A stretch of DNA of 16,181 nt from Alsobacter sp964544365 (GCA_964544365.1 CAZJCW010000081.1:1-16181); one strand, 5' to 3'; shown: positions 1 through 7,513, counted from the first letter of the stretch. The notes: generated by a model not told the origin, from the sequence alone. Made by a program: numbers and translations.

Positions 1-1346
1 TCGATCCGATGTCGGCGATCGTGCTCCTCGCCTCCGTCTATATCGGCGCGGAGTACGGCGGGTCGATCCCGGCCATCCTGATCCGCACACCGGGCACGAA
101 CTCGGCGGCGGCCACCGTCATCGACGGCTACGAGATGAACCGGCAGGGACGCGCCGGCGAGGCGCTCGGCATCTCGCTGTGGTCCGGCGTCGTCGGCAGC
201 CTGTTCGGCCTGACGATGCTCATCCTGCTGACGGAACCGCTGTCGCGGGTCGCGCTGCTGTTCAAGCCGATGTCCTACTTTGCCATCGGCATCCTCGGCC
301 TCAGCATCATCGCCTCCCTGGCCGGCGGTTCGCTCCTGAAGGCGCTCGCGTCTGCGATCGTGGGGTTGATGATCGCCACGGTCGGATCTGATCCGATCTC
401 GGGCGTCAGCCGCTTCGCGTTCGGCGTTCCCGAGCTGCTGTCGGGCGTCAAGCCCATCCTCGTGATGGTCGGCCTGTTCGCCGTCAGCGAGCTGCTTCTG
501 CAGTCGGGGGGCGCCGGGCTGCGGGAGCACCTGAAGCAGGCCGTGCGGCTGCGCCTGCCGTCCTTCCCGATGATGCGCCGGCTGTTCAAGCCGCAGATGA
601 TCGGCTCCGCCGTCGGCACGTTCGAGGGACTCATGCCGGGCGGAGGCGGCTCCATCGCCGCGTTCCTGTCCTACAACGAGGCGCGACGCTGGTCGAAGCA
701 TCCGGAAGAGTTCGGCAAGGGCTCGCCGGAAGGCATCGCCGCGCCGGAAGCGGCCAACAACACCGTCGCCAGCGCCGCACTGATCCCGCTCCTCAGCTTC
801 GGCATTCCCGGCTCGAACTCGGCCGCCGTGCTTCTCGGCGGCCTGCTCATCCACGGCCTCATGCCGGGTCCGCGGCTCTTCGAGCAGAATGCCGACGTCG
901 TGCTGGGCCTCTACACCGGGTCGCTCGTGGCCACGCTGGCGCAGATCGCGGTCGGCGTGCTCATCCTGCCGGTCTGCATCTGGCTGGTGAACCGGCCGCG
1001 GCCCTATCTGGCAGCCATGGTCTTCGCCCTCGTGCTGTCGGGCATCTACACGATCAACTCGACGATGTTCGACGTGGGCCTCGTGCTCGTCGGCGGCTTC
1101 GTCGGCTACCTGATGAAGCTGTGCGGCTTTCCGTTCCTTCCGGCCGTGCTCGGCGTCGTCCTGGGCCCGCTCGTCGAATCGAACTACCGGCGCTCGCTGA
1201 TGCTGTCCGGGGGCGATCACGAGATCTTCCTGGAGGATCCGATCGCAGTGGGCCTGCTGGTCGCGTCCGTGGTCTTCGTCGTGATCGCCCTGGTGCGTGA
1301 GTGGCGGGACGCACGGCGGTCCCGCGAGCAGGCGACCTCGGCATGA
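1..1346 (+). CDS. Tripartite tricarboxylate transporter large permease, TctA family (5' partial)
   Basis: This is the large membrane subunit of a TTT-type secondary transporter, which takes up carboxylates delivered by a periplasmic TctC-like binding protein. The frame is open from the window edge (codons from base 3, reading D-P before the first Met at 9). TctA proteins usually have about 50 more N-terminal residues, so the true start lies upstream. Numbered from the Met at 9, the protein shows a family block near residues 15-45 (EYGGSIPAILIRTPG, then DGYEMNRQGRAGEALG). A second block near 210-285 contains PGGGGSIAAFLSYNEA, PEAANNTVASAALIPLL and FGIPGSNSAAVLLGGLL. Many hydrophobic helices follow to the C-terminus. 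No TctB or TctC gene is visible, so they would lie upstream or elsewhere. The gene ends 14 nt before the convergent TauE-family gene. Substrate is unknown; family assignment is secure. Confidence 0.93.
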   Translation, partial: DPMSAIVLLASVYIGAEYGGSIPAILIRTPGTNSAAATVIDGYEMNRQGRAGEALGISLWSGVVGSLFGLTMLILLTEPLSRVALLFKPMSYFAIGILGLSIIASLAGGSLLKALASAIVGLMIATVGSDPISGVSRFAFGVPELLSGVKPILVMVGLFAVSELLLQSGGAGLREHLKQAVRLRLPSFPMMRRLFKPQMIGSAVGTFEGLMPGGGGSIAAFLSYNEARRWSKHPEEFGKGSPEGIAAPEAANNTVASAALIPLLSFGIPGSNSAAVLLGGLLIHGLMPGPRLFEQNADVVLGLYTGSLVATLAQIAVGVLILPVCIWLVNRPRPYLAAMVFALVLSGIYTINSTMFDVGLVLVGGFVGYLMKLCGFPFLPAVLGVVLGPLVESNYRRSLMLSGGDHEIFLEDPIAVGLLVASVVFVVIALVREWRDARRSREQATSA

Positions 1347-1360
1347 CCCGGCAGGGAGCT

Positions 1361-2122
1361 TCAGGCGAGGCGCATCGCCTGCCAGAGAAAGACCAGCCCC
1401 GCCGCCACGGCGAAGGCCTCGACGGCGAGCGCATGGCGGCGAACGCCCGCCTTGCGGACGATGCGCGCCCCGAGCCATGCACCCGGCACGGTCGCGAGGC
1501 CGATGGCGAGGGCGGCGGCCAGCCGCTCGAACGGCAGCGCGCCGACGGCGGCGAAGGATCCGACCCGGACCAAGGAGGTCCCCACGGCCAGGGCCGCGTC
1601 CGTGGCGATCAGCACCGGGCCGGACAGGCCGGCGGCGAGCAGCAGGGGAATCGCGAGCGCCCCCGCGCCGATGCCGAGGCTTCCGACGAAGCCGAGCGCG
1701 GCCGAGGCGACGAGAAGACCGCCGTCGCCCAGCCTGACGGCATGGGCCCGCGCGATGCGGCCGACAGGGACCGAGGCCAGGAGCACGACACCGATCACCG
1801 CGGCCACGGCCGCCGGCGGCAGGGAGGCCTGCACGCGGGCCCCCAGCGCCGCGGCCGGGGCGGCCGCCAGGAGCGCGATGGCCAGCGTCCTGGCGTCGAT
1901 CGCGTCGCGGTAGACGAGGATGCGCCCGGCATTGGCGATCATCATCGCGGCGGTCACCATCGGCACCACGGCGGACACGCCGTAGGCGGCCGTGACCGCG
2001 AAGGACAGCAGCACGCCCGCCCCCAGGCCGAACACGGCTCCGAAGGCGCCTGCCAGGGTCGCGGACGCGGCAAGGGCGGCCAGCATGGCGGGGTCCGGCA
2101 GGGCGACGGCATCGACGGGCAT
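1361..2122 (-). CDS. TauE/SafE-family sulfite exporter-like membrane protein
   Basis: The predicted 253-residue integral membrane protein has about seven or eight hydrophobic segments and almost no soluble domain. It shows the internal duplication typical of TauE/SafE proteins: FGLGAG at 31-36 in the first half and LGIGAG at 149-154 in the second. Some family members export sulfite or sulfoacetate released during sulfonate breakdown, but many have unknown substrates, so the name is a family label. It lies on the opposite strand to its neighbours, convergent with tctA and divergent from the ComA-like gene with 17 nt between start codons. No Shine-Dalgarno precedes the ATG at 2122; the Met at residue 13 (2086) is an alternative start that would widen the divergent gap. 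Its position beside a C-S enzyme homologue makes a role in sulfur-anion export attractive but unproven. Confidence 0.88.
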   Translation of the reverse strand: MPVDAVALPDPAMLAALAASATLAGAFGAVFGLGAGVLLSFAVTAAYGVSAVVPMVTAAMMIANAGRILVYRDAIDARTLAIALLAAAPAAALGARVQASLPPAAVAAVIGVVLLASVPVGRIARAHAVRLGDGGLLVASAALGFVGSLGIGAGALAIPLLLAAGLSGPVLIATDAALAVGTSLVRVGSFAAVGALPFERLAAALAIGLATVPGAWLGARIVRKAGVRRHALAVEAFAVAAGLVFLWQAMRLA

Positions 2123-2139
2123 GGCGGGAGGCGGGCAGC

Positions 2140-2934
2140 ATGAGTGACGGGGACGACCGGGACGGCTCGGCCTTCGCGTTCATAAGCGGCGCGGCCCGAC
2201 GCTCCAAGCCTCGCGAGAGCGGGCTTACCATCGTTGCCGACCGGGGCTATGGCGTGAACCGCATCGACGATCTCATCGCGACGGCGGGCGATCATGTCGA
2301 TTGGGTCAAGTTTGCCATCGGCCACTGGCGGGTTCTGCCGGAACGCGTGCTCCGCGCCAAGATCGCCCGGCTGCACGAAGCCGGCATCAGGGTGTTCCTG
2401 GCCGGAGACGCGAGCGAGGCGGCCTGGCTGCAGGGCGTCTCCGCGCGCTACTTCGCCACCGTCCGCGCATTGGGCGCGGATGGCGTCGAGGTGTCGAGCG
2501 CGCAGGTTCTCATGTCGACGCAGGACAAGATCGACCTTGTCGCCATGGCGGCGCAGGCGGGCCTTGCCGTCGTCGCCGAAGCGGGGCGCAAGGGCAGCGA
2601 CCCGCGTCCGTCCACGCATGGCGGCATCATCCGGGAAATCGAGGCGCTGCGCGCGGCCGGGCCGTGGCGGGTGCTGGTGCAGGCCGAAGGAATCACCGAG
2701 GGCGTCGACGAGCCGCGCCGCGACCTGATCGCCGAGATCGTCGCCACCTTCGGCCATGAGCGGCTGATCTTCCAGGCGAAGGACGCGGCGACGCAGGAGT
2801 TCTACATCCGCAGCTTCGGACCGGAGGTCAGCCTCGACATCGAGGACGACCAGGCTGTCGGCCTCGAACTGCTGCGCCTCGGACTGCGCAAGTCCGCGCT
2901 GGCGGGCCTGACCCGCAAAGGAACACCGTCATGA
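2140..2934 (+). CDS. Phosphosulfolactate synthase (ComA)-like protein
   Basis: This 264-residue protein matches the ComA family, whose founding enzyme adds sulfite to phosphoenolpyruvate to make phosphosulfolactate. Family blocks appear in order along a TIM-barrel-like layout: SKPRESGLTIVADRG (22-36), DWVKFAIGHW (54-63), GIRVFLAGD (82-90), RALGADGVEVSSAQ (109-122), VVAEAGRKGSD (144-154), VLVQAEGITEG (178-188) and LIFQAKDAATQEFYIRSFG (209-227). Several blocks differ from canonical ComA as I know it: the usual GGTL-E becomes AGDASE, the E-A-R-E-S-G-like segment becomes QAEGITEG, and the final GNI-like motif becomes DIED. A changed substrate is therefore likely. The start is supported by GGGAGG at 2126-2131, 8 nt upstream. 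The stop overlaps the next start (ATGA at 2931-2934), so translation is probably coupled. No coenzyme M pathway partners are visible. Confidence 0.82.
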   Translation: MSDGDDRDGSAFAFISGAARRSKPRESGLTIVADRGYGVNRIDDLIATAGDHVDWVKFAIGHWRVLPERVLRAKIARLHEAGIRVFLAGDASEAAWLQGVSARYFATVRALGADGVEVSSAQVLMSTQDKIDLVAMAAQAGLAVVAEAGRKGSDPRPSTHGGIIREIEALRAAGPWRVLVQAEGITEGVDEPRRDLIAEIVATFGHERLIFQAKDAATQEFYIRSFGPEVSLDIEDDQAVGLELLRLGLRKSALAGLTRKGTPS

Positions 2935-4328
2935 CGGACGCACCTCCCTCCAGGATCGCGCCGGGAGAGGCGCTCGCCGAGCGCTTTTGCGCGAAGCTCG
3001 TCGCCCTGCGTCCCGAGGATCTCCCGGCGCGCGCGGTCGCCGTGGCGATCGACGACCTGATCGACGCCGCCGGCCTTTGCGTCGCCGCCCGCAACTCGGA
3101 CTACATCGCGGCGCTGCTCGCGGGGTGGGACGGCGAGGGCCGCTGCACGGCCATCGGCCATGCGCGCGGCCTCGACGCCGCCGGAGCGGCGCTCGTCAAC
3201 GGCACGGCCATCCACGGCGAGGATTTCGACGACACGCTGGAGGGCGCCCCCATCCGCGTGGGCGCCATGGTGATCCCTGCCGTCCTGGCGGCGTGCGAGC
3301 GGCACGGCCGGAGCGGGCGCGACGCCCTGATGGGCATCGTCGCGGGGCTCGAGACCGTCTGCCGCGTCAACCAGGTCGTGCCGGGCGCCATCCACAAGGC
3401 CGGCTTCCATCCCGTCGGCGTCCTGGGGGCGCTCGGCGGGGCCGCCGGGGCCGGCGTTGCGCTCGGGCTCGACGGGTTCAAGCTGGCGCGCGCGCTGGGG
3501 ATCGCCGGAAGCTTCGCCTCGGGCATCGGCGAGTTTCTCACCGAAGGCGCGTGGACCAAGCGACTTCACCCCGGCTGGGCCGCGCATTCCGGCTATCGCG
3601 CCGCGATGATGGCGCAGGCGGGCTTCGTCGGCCCGCGCACCGTGTTCGAGGGCAAGCGCAACATTTTCCGCGTGTTCGGCCGGGACGCGAAAGCCAATCT
3701 GGACGCCCTGCTGGACGGGCTCGGCGAGAGCTTCCTCATGGAGGCGATCGCGTTCAAGCCCTATGCCTGCGGCACGATGATCCATCCCTACATCGACTGC
3801 ATGATCGAACTCGCGGCATCGGGCGTGAAGGCCGACGACATCGTCGAGATCGTCTGCGAGGCCGCCGAGGGGCCCGTCGACCGGCTCTGGGAGCCGCTGG
3901 CGGACAAGCATCGCCCGTCCTCCGGCTATGCCGCGAAGTTCTCCATGCCCTTCGGCATGGCGGTCGGCTTCCTCGAGGGAGACGCCGGGCTGGCGCAGTT
4001 CACGGACGAAAAGGCACGCGATCCCCGGATCCTGGCCCTCGCCGGGCGCATCCGCTACGTGATCGATCCCGCCAATCCCTATCCGGTGGACTATACGGGC
4101 CACGTCCGCGCCACGCTGCGCGACGGAACGGTGCGCGAGGTTCGCCGCGCGTTCATGCGGGGCGGCCGGCATGCCCCCCTGACGCGCGAGGCTCTGGTGA
4201 CAAAGTTCCACGGCAACATCGCCCATGGCGGGCTGCCGCCGGAAGCCGGCGACCGGCTGCTCGACATCTGCCTCCGTCTTCCCGACCTGCCCGATCTCGC
4301 CGCGCTCTCGGCGCTCCGTTCGTTGTGA
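2931..4328 (+). CDS. MmgE/PrpD family protein, copy 1
   Basis: The 465-residue protein belongs to the MmgE/PrpD family, which includes 2-methylcitrate dehydratase, cis-aconitate decarboxylase and iminodisuccinate epimerase. It has full family length. Signature blocks are HGEDFDDT (95-102), GFHP with His160, TKRLHPGWAA with Lys210 and His213, and KPYACGTMIHPYIDC with His285. The His usually found seven residues after the DFDDT motif (about where CAD/IRG1 has His103) is Arg109 here. AAAGGA at 2917-2922, 8 nt before the ATG, supports the start, which overlaps the stop of the ComA-like gene. The second MmgE/PrpD copy starts 14 nt downstream and is clearly paralogous along its whole length. The reaction cannot be assigned; a lyase, dehydratase or epimerase acting on a di- or tricarboxylate-like compound fits the family. 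Confidence 0.92.
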   Translation: MTDAPPSRIAPGEALAERFCAKLVALRPEDLPARAVAVAIDDLIDAAGLCVAARNSDYIAALLAGWDGEGRCTAIGHARGLDAAGAALVNGTAIHGEDFDDTLEGAPIRVGAMVIPAVLAACERHGRSGRDALMGIVAGLETVCRVNQVVPGAIHKAGFHPVGVLGALGGAAGAGVALGLDGFKLARALGIAGSFASGIGEFLTEGAWTKRLHPGWAAHSGYRAAMMAQAGFVGPRTVFEGKRNIFRVFGRDAKANLDALLDGLGESFLMEAIAFKPYACGTMIHPYIDCMIELAASGVKADDIVEIVCEAAEGPVDRLWEPLADKHRPSSGYAAKFSMPFGMAVGFLEGDAGLAQFTDEKARDPRILALAGRIRYVIDPANPYPVDYTGHVRATLRDGTVREVRRAFMRGGRHAPLTREALVTKFHGNIAHGGLPPEAGDRLLDICLRLPDLPDLAALSALRSL

Positions 4329-4342
4329 CTGACAGGACCGAC

Positions 4343-5731
4343 ATGGACGATCATCGCCCCGCCACCGGCACCGTTTCATCGCGCCTCGCCGACTGGCTCG
4401 TCGCGCTGCGCTTCGAGGATCTGCCGCGCCCCGTCGTGGATGCCGTCGTCGCCACCGCGGTCGACACGGTCGGGCTGAGCCTGTCCGCCCGCCACGAGGG
4501 CTATGCCCGCGCCGTGGTGGACAGCTGGGACGCCGACGGCCCCTGCACCGTCCTCGGCCGCGCGCGCGGCCTCGATGCCGGCGGGGCGGCATTCGCCAAC
4601 GGCGTCGCCGCCCATGGCGAGGATTTCGACAACACGTTCGAGGGGTGCCCGGTGCATTCCGGCGCCGTCATCGTACCGGCCATCCTGGCGCTCGCCGAGC
4701 GGGACGGCCTCGACGGCCGCACCGTGACGACGGCCATGGCCGCCGGCATCGAGGTCATGTGCCGCCTCGGCCTCGTGGCCAAGAAGGGCGTTCATGCCGG
4801 GGGCTTCCACCCGACCTCCATCCTCGGCACGCTGGCGACCGCGGGTGCGGCCGCGAAGGCCATGGGGCTCGACGCCGAACGGACGCGCCATGCCTTCGGC
4901 ATCGCCGGAAGCGCGGCGTCCGGCATCATCGAGTATCTCGCCGACGGCTCGTCCACCAAGCGCATGCACGCGGGCTGGGCCGCGCAGGCCGGCCTGCGGT
5001 CCGCCATGCTGGCGCGCGCCGGTTTCGACGGACCGGCGACCGTCTTCGAGGGGACGCACGGCCTGTTCCGCTCCTTCGCGCCCTCCCTGAAGGCCGACTT
5101 CTCGCCCCTCGTCGAGGAGCTGGGAGGTCGATGGGCCGCGGCCGACGTGGCCTTCAAGCCCTATGCGTGCGGAACGATGACGCAGCCCTACATCGACTGC
5201 ATGCTGGCGCTGCGGCGCGACGGTCTCGACCCGCAGGACGTCGCCGCCATCGTCTGCGAGGTCGGCGAGGGTACCGTGCATCGCCTGTGGGAGCCGCTCG
5301 CGCTCAAGCAGTCGCCGCCCTCCCCCTATGGGGCCAAGTTCAGCACGCCCTACTGCCTCGCCGTTGCGCTCGTCGACGGAGACGCGGGCCTCGCGCAGTT
5401 CACGGACGACCGCGTCGCCGACGCGCGGATCCTCGACGTCGCGTCGAAGGTCACCTATGTCGTCGATCCCGACAACGAGTACCCGGCCAACTATACGGGC
5501 CACGTCCGCGTCACGCTGAAGGACGGCAGCATCCGCGAAGCCAGGCAGTCGTGCCTGCGGGGCGGGGTGCGCGAGCCGCTGACCCGGGCGGAGATCCTCG
5601 CCAAGTACCGCGCGAACACCCGCTTCGGCGGCGTATCGGAAGAGGCCGCCGAGCGTGTCCTCGCATCCCTCCTCACCCTGCCCGACCTGGGCGGCTTCTC
5701 CGTCCTGAAGGATGTCGCCGATGACCGCTAG
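4343..5731 (+). CDS. MmgE/PrpD family protein, copy 2
   Basis: This 462-residue paralogue of the preceding gene shares family architecture and many identical blocks. Examples are CTVLGRARGLDAGGAA, HGEDFDNT (91-98), GFHP with His156, TKRMHAGWAA with Lys206 and His209, and KPYACGTMTQPYIDC. Its active-site pattern differs from copy 1. It keeps a His (105) after the DFD motif where copy 1 has Arg, but has Asn97 in place of the second Asp and Gln281 in place of the His that copy 1 keeps at 285. The start at 4343 follows AGGA at 4334-4337. The reading frame stays open far upstream through copy 1, so an upstream Met gives a misleading 914-residue call; protein similarity begins only after 4343. The last codons overlap the SDR start region. 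Function is unassigned beyond the family. Confidence 0.92.
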   Translation: MDDHRPATGTVSSRLADWLVALRFEDLPRPVVDAVVATAVDTVGLSLSARHEGYARAVVDSWDADGPCTVLGRARGLDAGGAAFANGVAAHGEDFDNTFEGCPVHSGAVIVPAILALAERDGLDGRTVTTAMAAGIEVMCRLGLVAKKGVHAGGFHPTSILGTLATAGAAAKAMGLDAERTRHAFGIAGSAASGIIEYLADGSSTKRMHAGWAAQAGLRSAMLARAGFDGPATVFEGTHGLFRSFAPSLKADFSPLVEELGGRWAAADVAFKPYACGTMTQPYIDCMLALRRDGLDPQDVAAIVCEVGEGTVHRLWEPLALKQSPPSPYGAKFSTPYCLAVALVDGDAGLAQFTDDRVADARILDVASKVTYVVDPDNEYPANYTGHVRVTLKDGSIREARQSCLRGGVREPLTRAEILAKYRANTRFGGVSEEAAERVLASLLTLPDLGGFSVLKDVADDR

Positions 5732-6497
5732 CTCTCCCTCCCGCGAACTCTCCGGCCGGGTCGCCCTCGTCACGGGGGCGGCGCGCAACATCGGGCGCGC
5801 CATCGCGCTGGCACTCGCCCAGGGCGGCGCCGACGTCGCCGTGCACACCCGCTCCGCGCTGCACGAGGCGGAGGAGACGGCGCGCCTCGTCCGCGAACTG
5901 GGGGTGCGGGCGGTCGTCGTCTCCGGCGACCTCGCCGATCCCACCCAGGCCGACGCCGCCGTGGCCGCTGCGGTCGCGGCGCTCGGAGGCCTCGACATCC
6001 TCGTCAACAACGCCGCGCTGCGGCGCGAGGGCCGGATCGAGACCATCGACTACGCCGCGTGGCGGGAGATCATGGGTGCAACCCTCGATGGCGCCTTCCT
6101 CGCGACCCGCGCCGCCATGCCCCACATCCTGGCGCGGGCCGGCGCCGGCGGCGGCCGGATCGTCAACATCGGCGGCATGACCGGCCACAGCGGCGCACCG
6201 GAGCGGGTGCACGTGGTGACGGCGAAGGCCGGCCTCGTAGGATTGACGAAGGCCCTCGCCCACGACCTCGCGCCGCACGGCATCACGGCGAACTGCGTCG
6301 TCCCCGGCATGATCGACACCGTCCGGGGCGGCTCCAATCCGGCGCAGGCCGTTCACCACGCCGACCGCAAGATCCTGCTGGGACGCCGCGGCCGGCCGGA
6401 CGAGGTGGCAGGGATGGTGCGGCATCTGTGCGGACCGACGGCGGGCTTCATCACCGGCCAGGCGATCCACGTCAACGGCGGGACCTACCTGCCCTGA
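5721..6497 (+). CDS. Atypical short-chain dehydrogenase/reductase lacking Ser and Tyr
   Basis: The 258-residue Rossmann-fold SDR would normally be an NAD(P)-dependent oxidoreductase. It shows the nucleotide-binding TGAARNIG (18-25), NNAA (96-99), the AKAGLVGLTKALA helix, and a C-terminal substrate/oligomer segment ending in NGGTYLP. Aligned without gaps to FabG, the catalytic Ser is Gly152 and the catalytic Tyr is Val165, while the active-site Lys169 is kept. The start at 5721 is preferred over the in-frame Met at 5712 because GAAGGA (5707-5712) sits 8 nt before it. The first 11 nt overlap the end of MmgE/PrpD copy 2. It is the last gene of the operon and ends 5 nt before the convergent oxyR. 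It may be a reductase with altered chemistry, a lyase or isomerase, or a binding subunit; only the fold is secure. Confidence 0.87.
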   Translation: MTASSPSRELSGRVALVTGAARNIGRAIALALAQGGADVAVHTRSALHEAEETARLVRELGVRAVVVSGDLADPTQADAAVAAAVAALGGLDILVNNAALRREGRIETIDYAAWREIMGATLDGAFLATRAAMPHILARAGAGGGRIVNIGGMTGHSGAPERVHVVTAKAGLVGLTKALAHDLAPHGITANCVVPGMIDTVRGGSNPAQAVHHADRKILLGRRGRPDEVAGMVRHLCGPTAGFITGQAIHVNGGTYLP

Positions 6498-6502
6498 CGG
6501 AG

Positions 6503-7495
6503 CTATCGAGGAGCCCAGGACGTCTGCGATTCGAAGGCGCGAGCAGCCCCGTCGTCCGGCCCGTGGTCCGCTGTCGTCTGCGCTGACGACCGCTGCTGTT
6601 CGCGCAGGTCTTCCGCCGACTTTCGGACCACGTCTGCGATCTGCAGAAGTTGCTTCGCCAGCGGGCTCGTCTTGCGCCACACCATTCCGATCGTCCGCGC
6701 CGGCGGAGCACCCTCGAATCGGGACACCGAAACCGCCGCCGAGCGCGTCTCGACCGCCACCGCCATGTCGGGGATCAGGGTGACGCCGATCCCGGCTCCC
6801 ACCATCTGCACGAGAGTGGACAGGGAACTGCCGTAGTGCAGGTCCCGCGTGACCGTCGAGTGCATCCCGCAAAAGGACAGCGCCTGGTCGCGGAAGCAGT
6901 GCCCTTCCTCCAGCAGGAGAAGCCGCATCTCCCGCAACATCTCGCGGCTGGGTACCGGCTTGCCCACGTCCGCACCCGGCCTGACCAGCACAAAGCTTTC
7001 GTCGAACAGCGCAATTTCCGTGAGCGACGCGTCCGAGACAGGGAGGGCGACAATCGCCGTGTCCAGCCTGCCCTCCGCCAGGTCCTGGAGCAGCTTCTGC
7101 GTCAGCGTCTCGCGGACGTGAATGTCGAGGCCGGCGTTCTGGCGCGTGAGATTGCCGATGATCGTCGGCAGCAGGTAAGGCGCGATGGTCGGAATCACGC
7201 CGATGCGCAGCCGACCCGCCAGCCTGTTGCCAGCCGCCCGCACGAGGTCCTCCAGATCGTCGACGGCACTCAGGATGTCGCGGACCCTCTGCGCAAACTC
7301 CTCGCCGAGGCTGGTCAAGCGGACCTGCCGCGCGCCCCGTTCGAACAGTTCGGTCCCCAGTTCCTCCTCCAACTCCTTGATCTGCATCGACAAGGCGGGC
7401 TGGGAGATCGCGCAGGCAAGGGCCGCACGGCCGAAATGTCCGTGCTGCGCGAGCGCTTCGAAATAGCGCAACTGCCTGAGGGTGAGATTGACCAT
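6503..7495 (-). CDS. oxyR: Hydrogen peroxide-responsive LysR-type regulator OxyR
   Basis: The 330-residue LysR-type regulator has an N-terminal winged helix-turn-helix (residues 4-62, NLTLRQLRYFEAL through SQPALSMQIKELEEELG) and a C-terminal sensor domain. The OxyR redox signature EEGHCFRDQALSFC is present, giving Cys200 and Cys209. These match E. coli Cys199 and Cys208 with the same nine-residue spacing, so disulfide sensing of peroxide is expected. It is divergent from katG, its classic target. The ATG at 7495 fits the usual OxyR N-terminus, but no Shine-Dalgarno precedes it. A 15-bp palindrome (7494-7508) covers the start codon, which suggests autoregulation. The C-terminus is about 25 residues longer than E. 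coli OxyR, with a polar tail. It is convergent with the SDR gene at a 5-nt gap. Confidence 0.95.
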   Translation of the reverse strand: MVNLTLRQLRYFEALAQHGHFGRAALACAISQPALSMQIKELEEELGTELFERGARQVRLTSLGEEFAQRVRDILSAVDDLEDLVRAAGNRLAGRLRIGVIPTIAPYLLPTIIGNLTRQNAGLDIHVRETLTQKLLQDLAEGRLDTAIVALPVSDASLTEIALFDESFVLVRPGADVGKPVPSREMLREMRLLLLEEGHCFRDQALSFCGMHSTVTRDLHYGSSLSTLVQMVGAGIGVTLIPDMAVAVETRSAAVSVSRFEGAPPARTIGMVWRKTSPLAKQLLQIADVVRKSAEDLREQQRSSAQTTADHGPDDGAARAFESQTSWAPR

Positions 7496-7508
7496 AAGCT
7501 TAGCTTAT
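7494..7508. promoter_or_regulatory. Perfect 15-bp palindrome over the oxyR start, probable OxyR operator
   Basis: The sequence ATAAGCT-T-AGCTTAT is a perfect palindrome around base 7501. It contains the T-N11-A arrangement (7495 and 7507) expected for LysR-type regulators and lies in the divergent oxyR-katG region. It covers two bases of the oxyR ATG, so binding there could repress oxyR and help position OxyR upstream of the katG promoter. Assignment to OxyR is by context. Confidence 0.6.
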
Positions 7509-7513
7509 CAGCG

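Noticed and set aside
1301..2143. 280-codon plus-strand frame across the TauE-family gene
   Set aside because: It is rich in Gly, Arg, Asp and His without motifs. The opposite strand encodes a clear membrane protein with the TauE/SafE repeat.
2987..4342. Apparent 914-residue protein reading through MmgE/PrpD copy 1 into copy 2
   Set aside because: The frame is merely open in an alternative phase of copy 1. Similarity to the family begins only at 4343, and copy 1 is a complete gene in its own frame.
2802..6872. Several minus-strand frames of 400-600 codons opposite the PrpD and SDR genes
   Set aside because: They are shadows of highly biased GC-rich genes; their translations show no recognisable domain.
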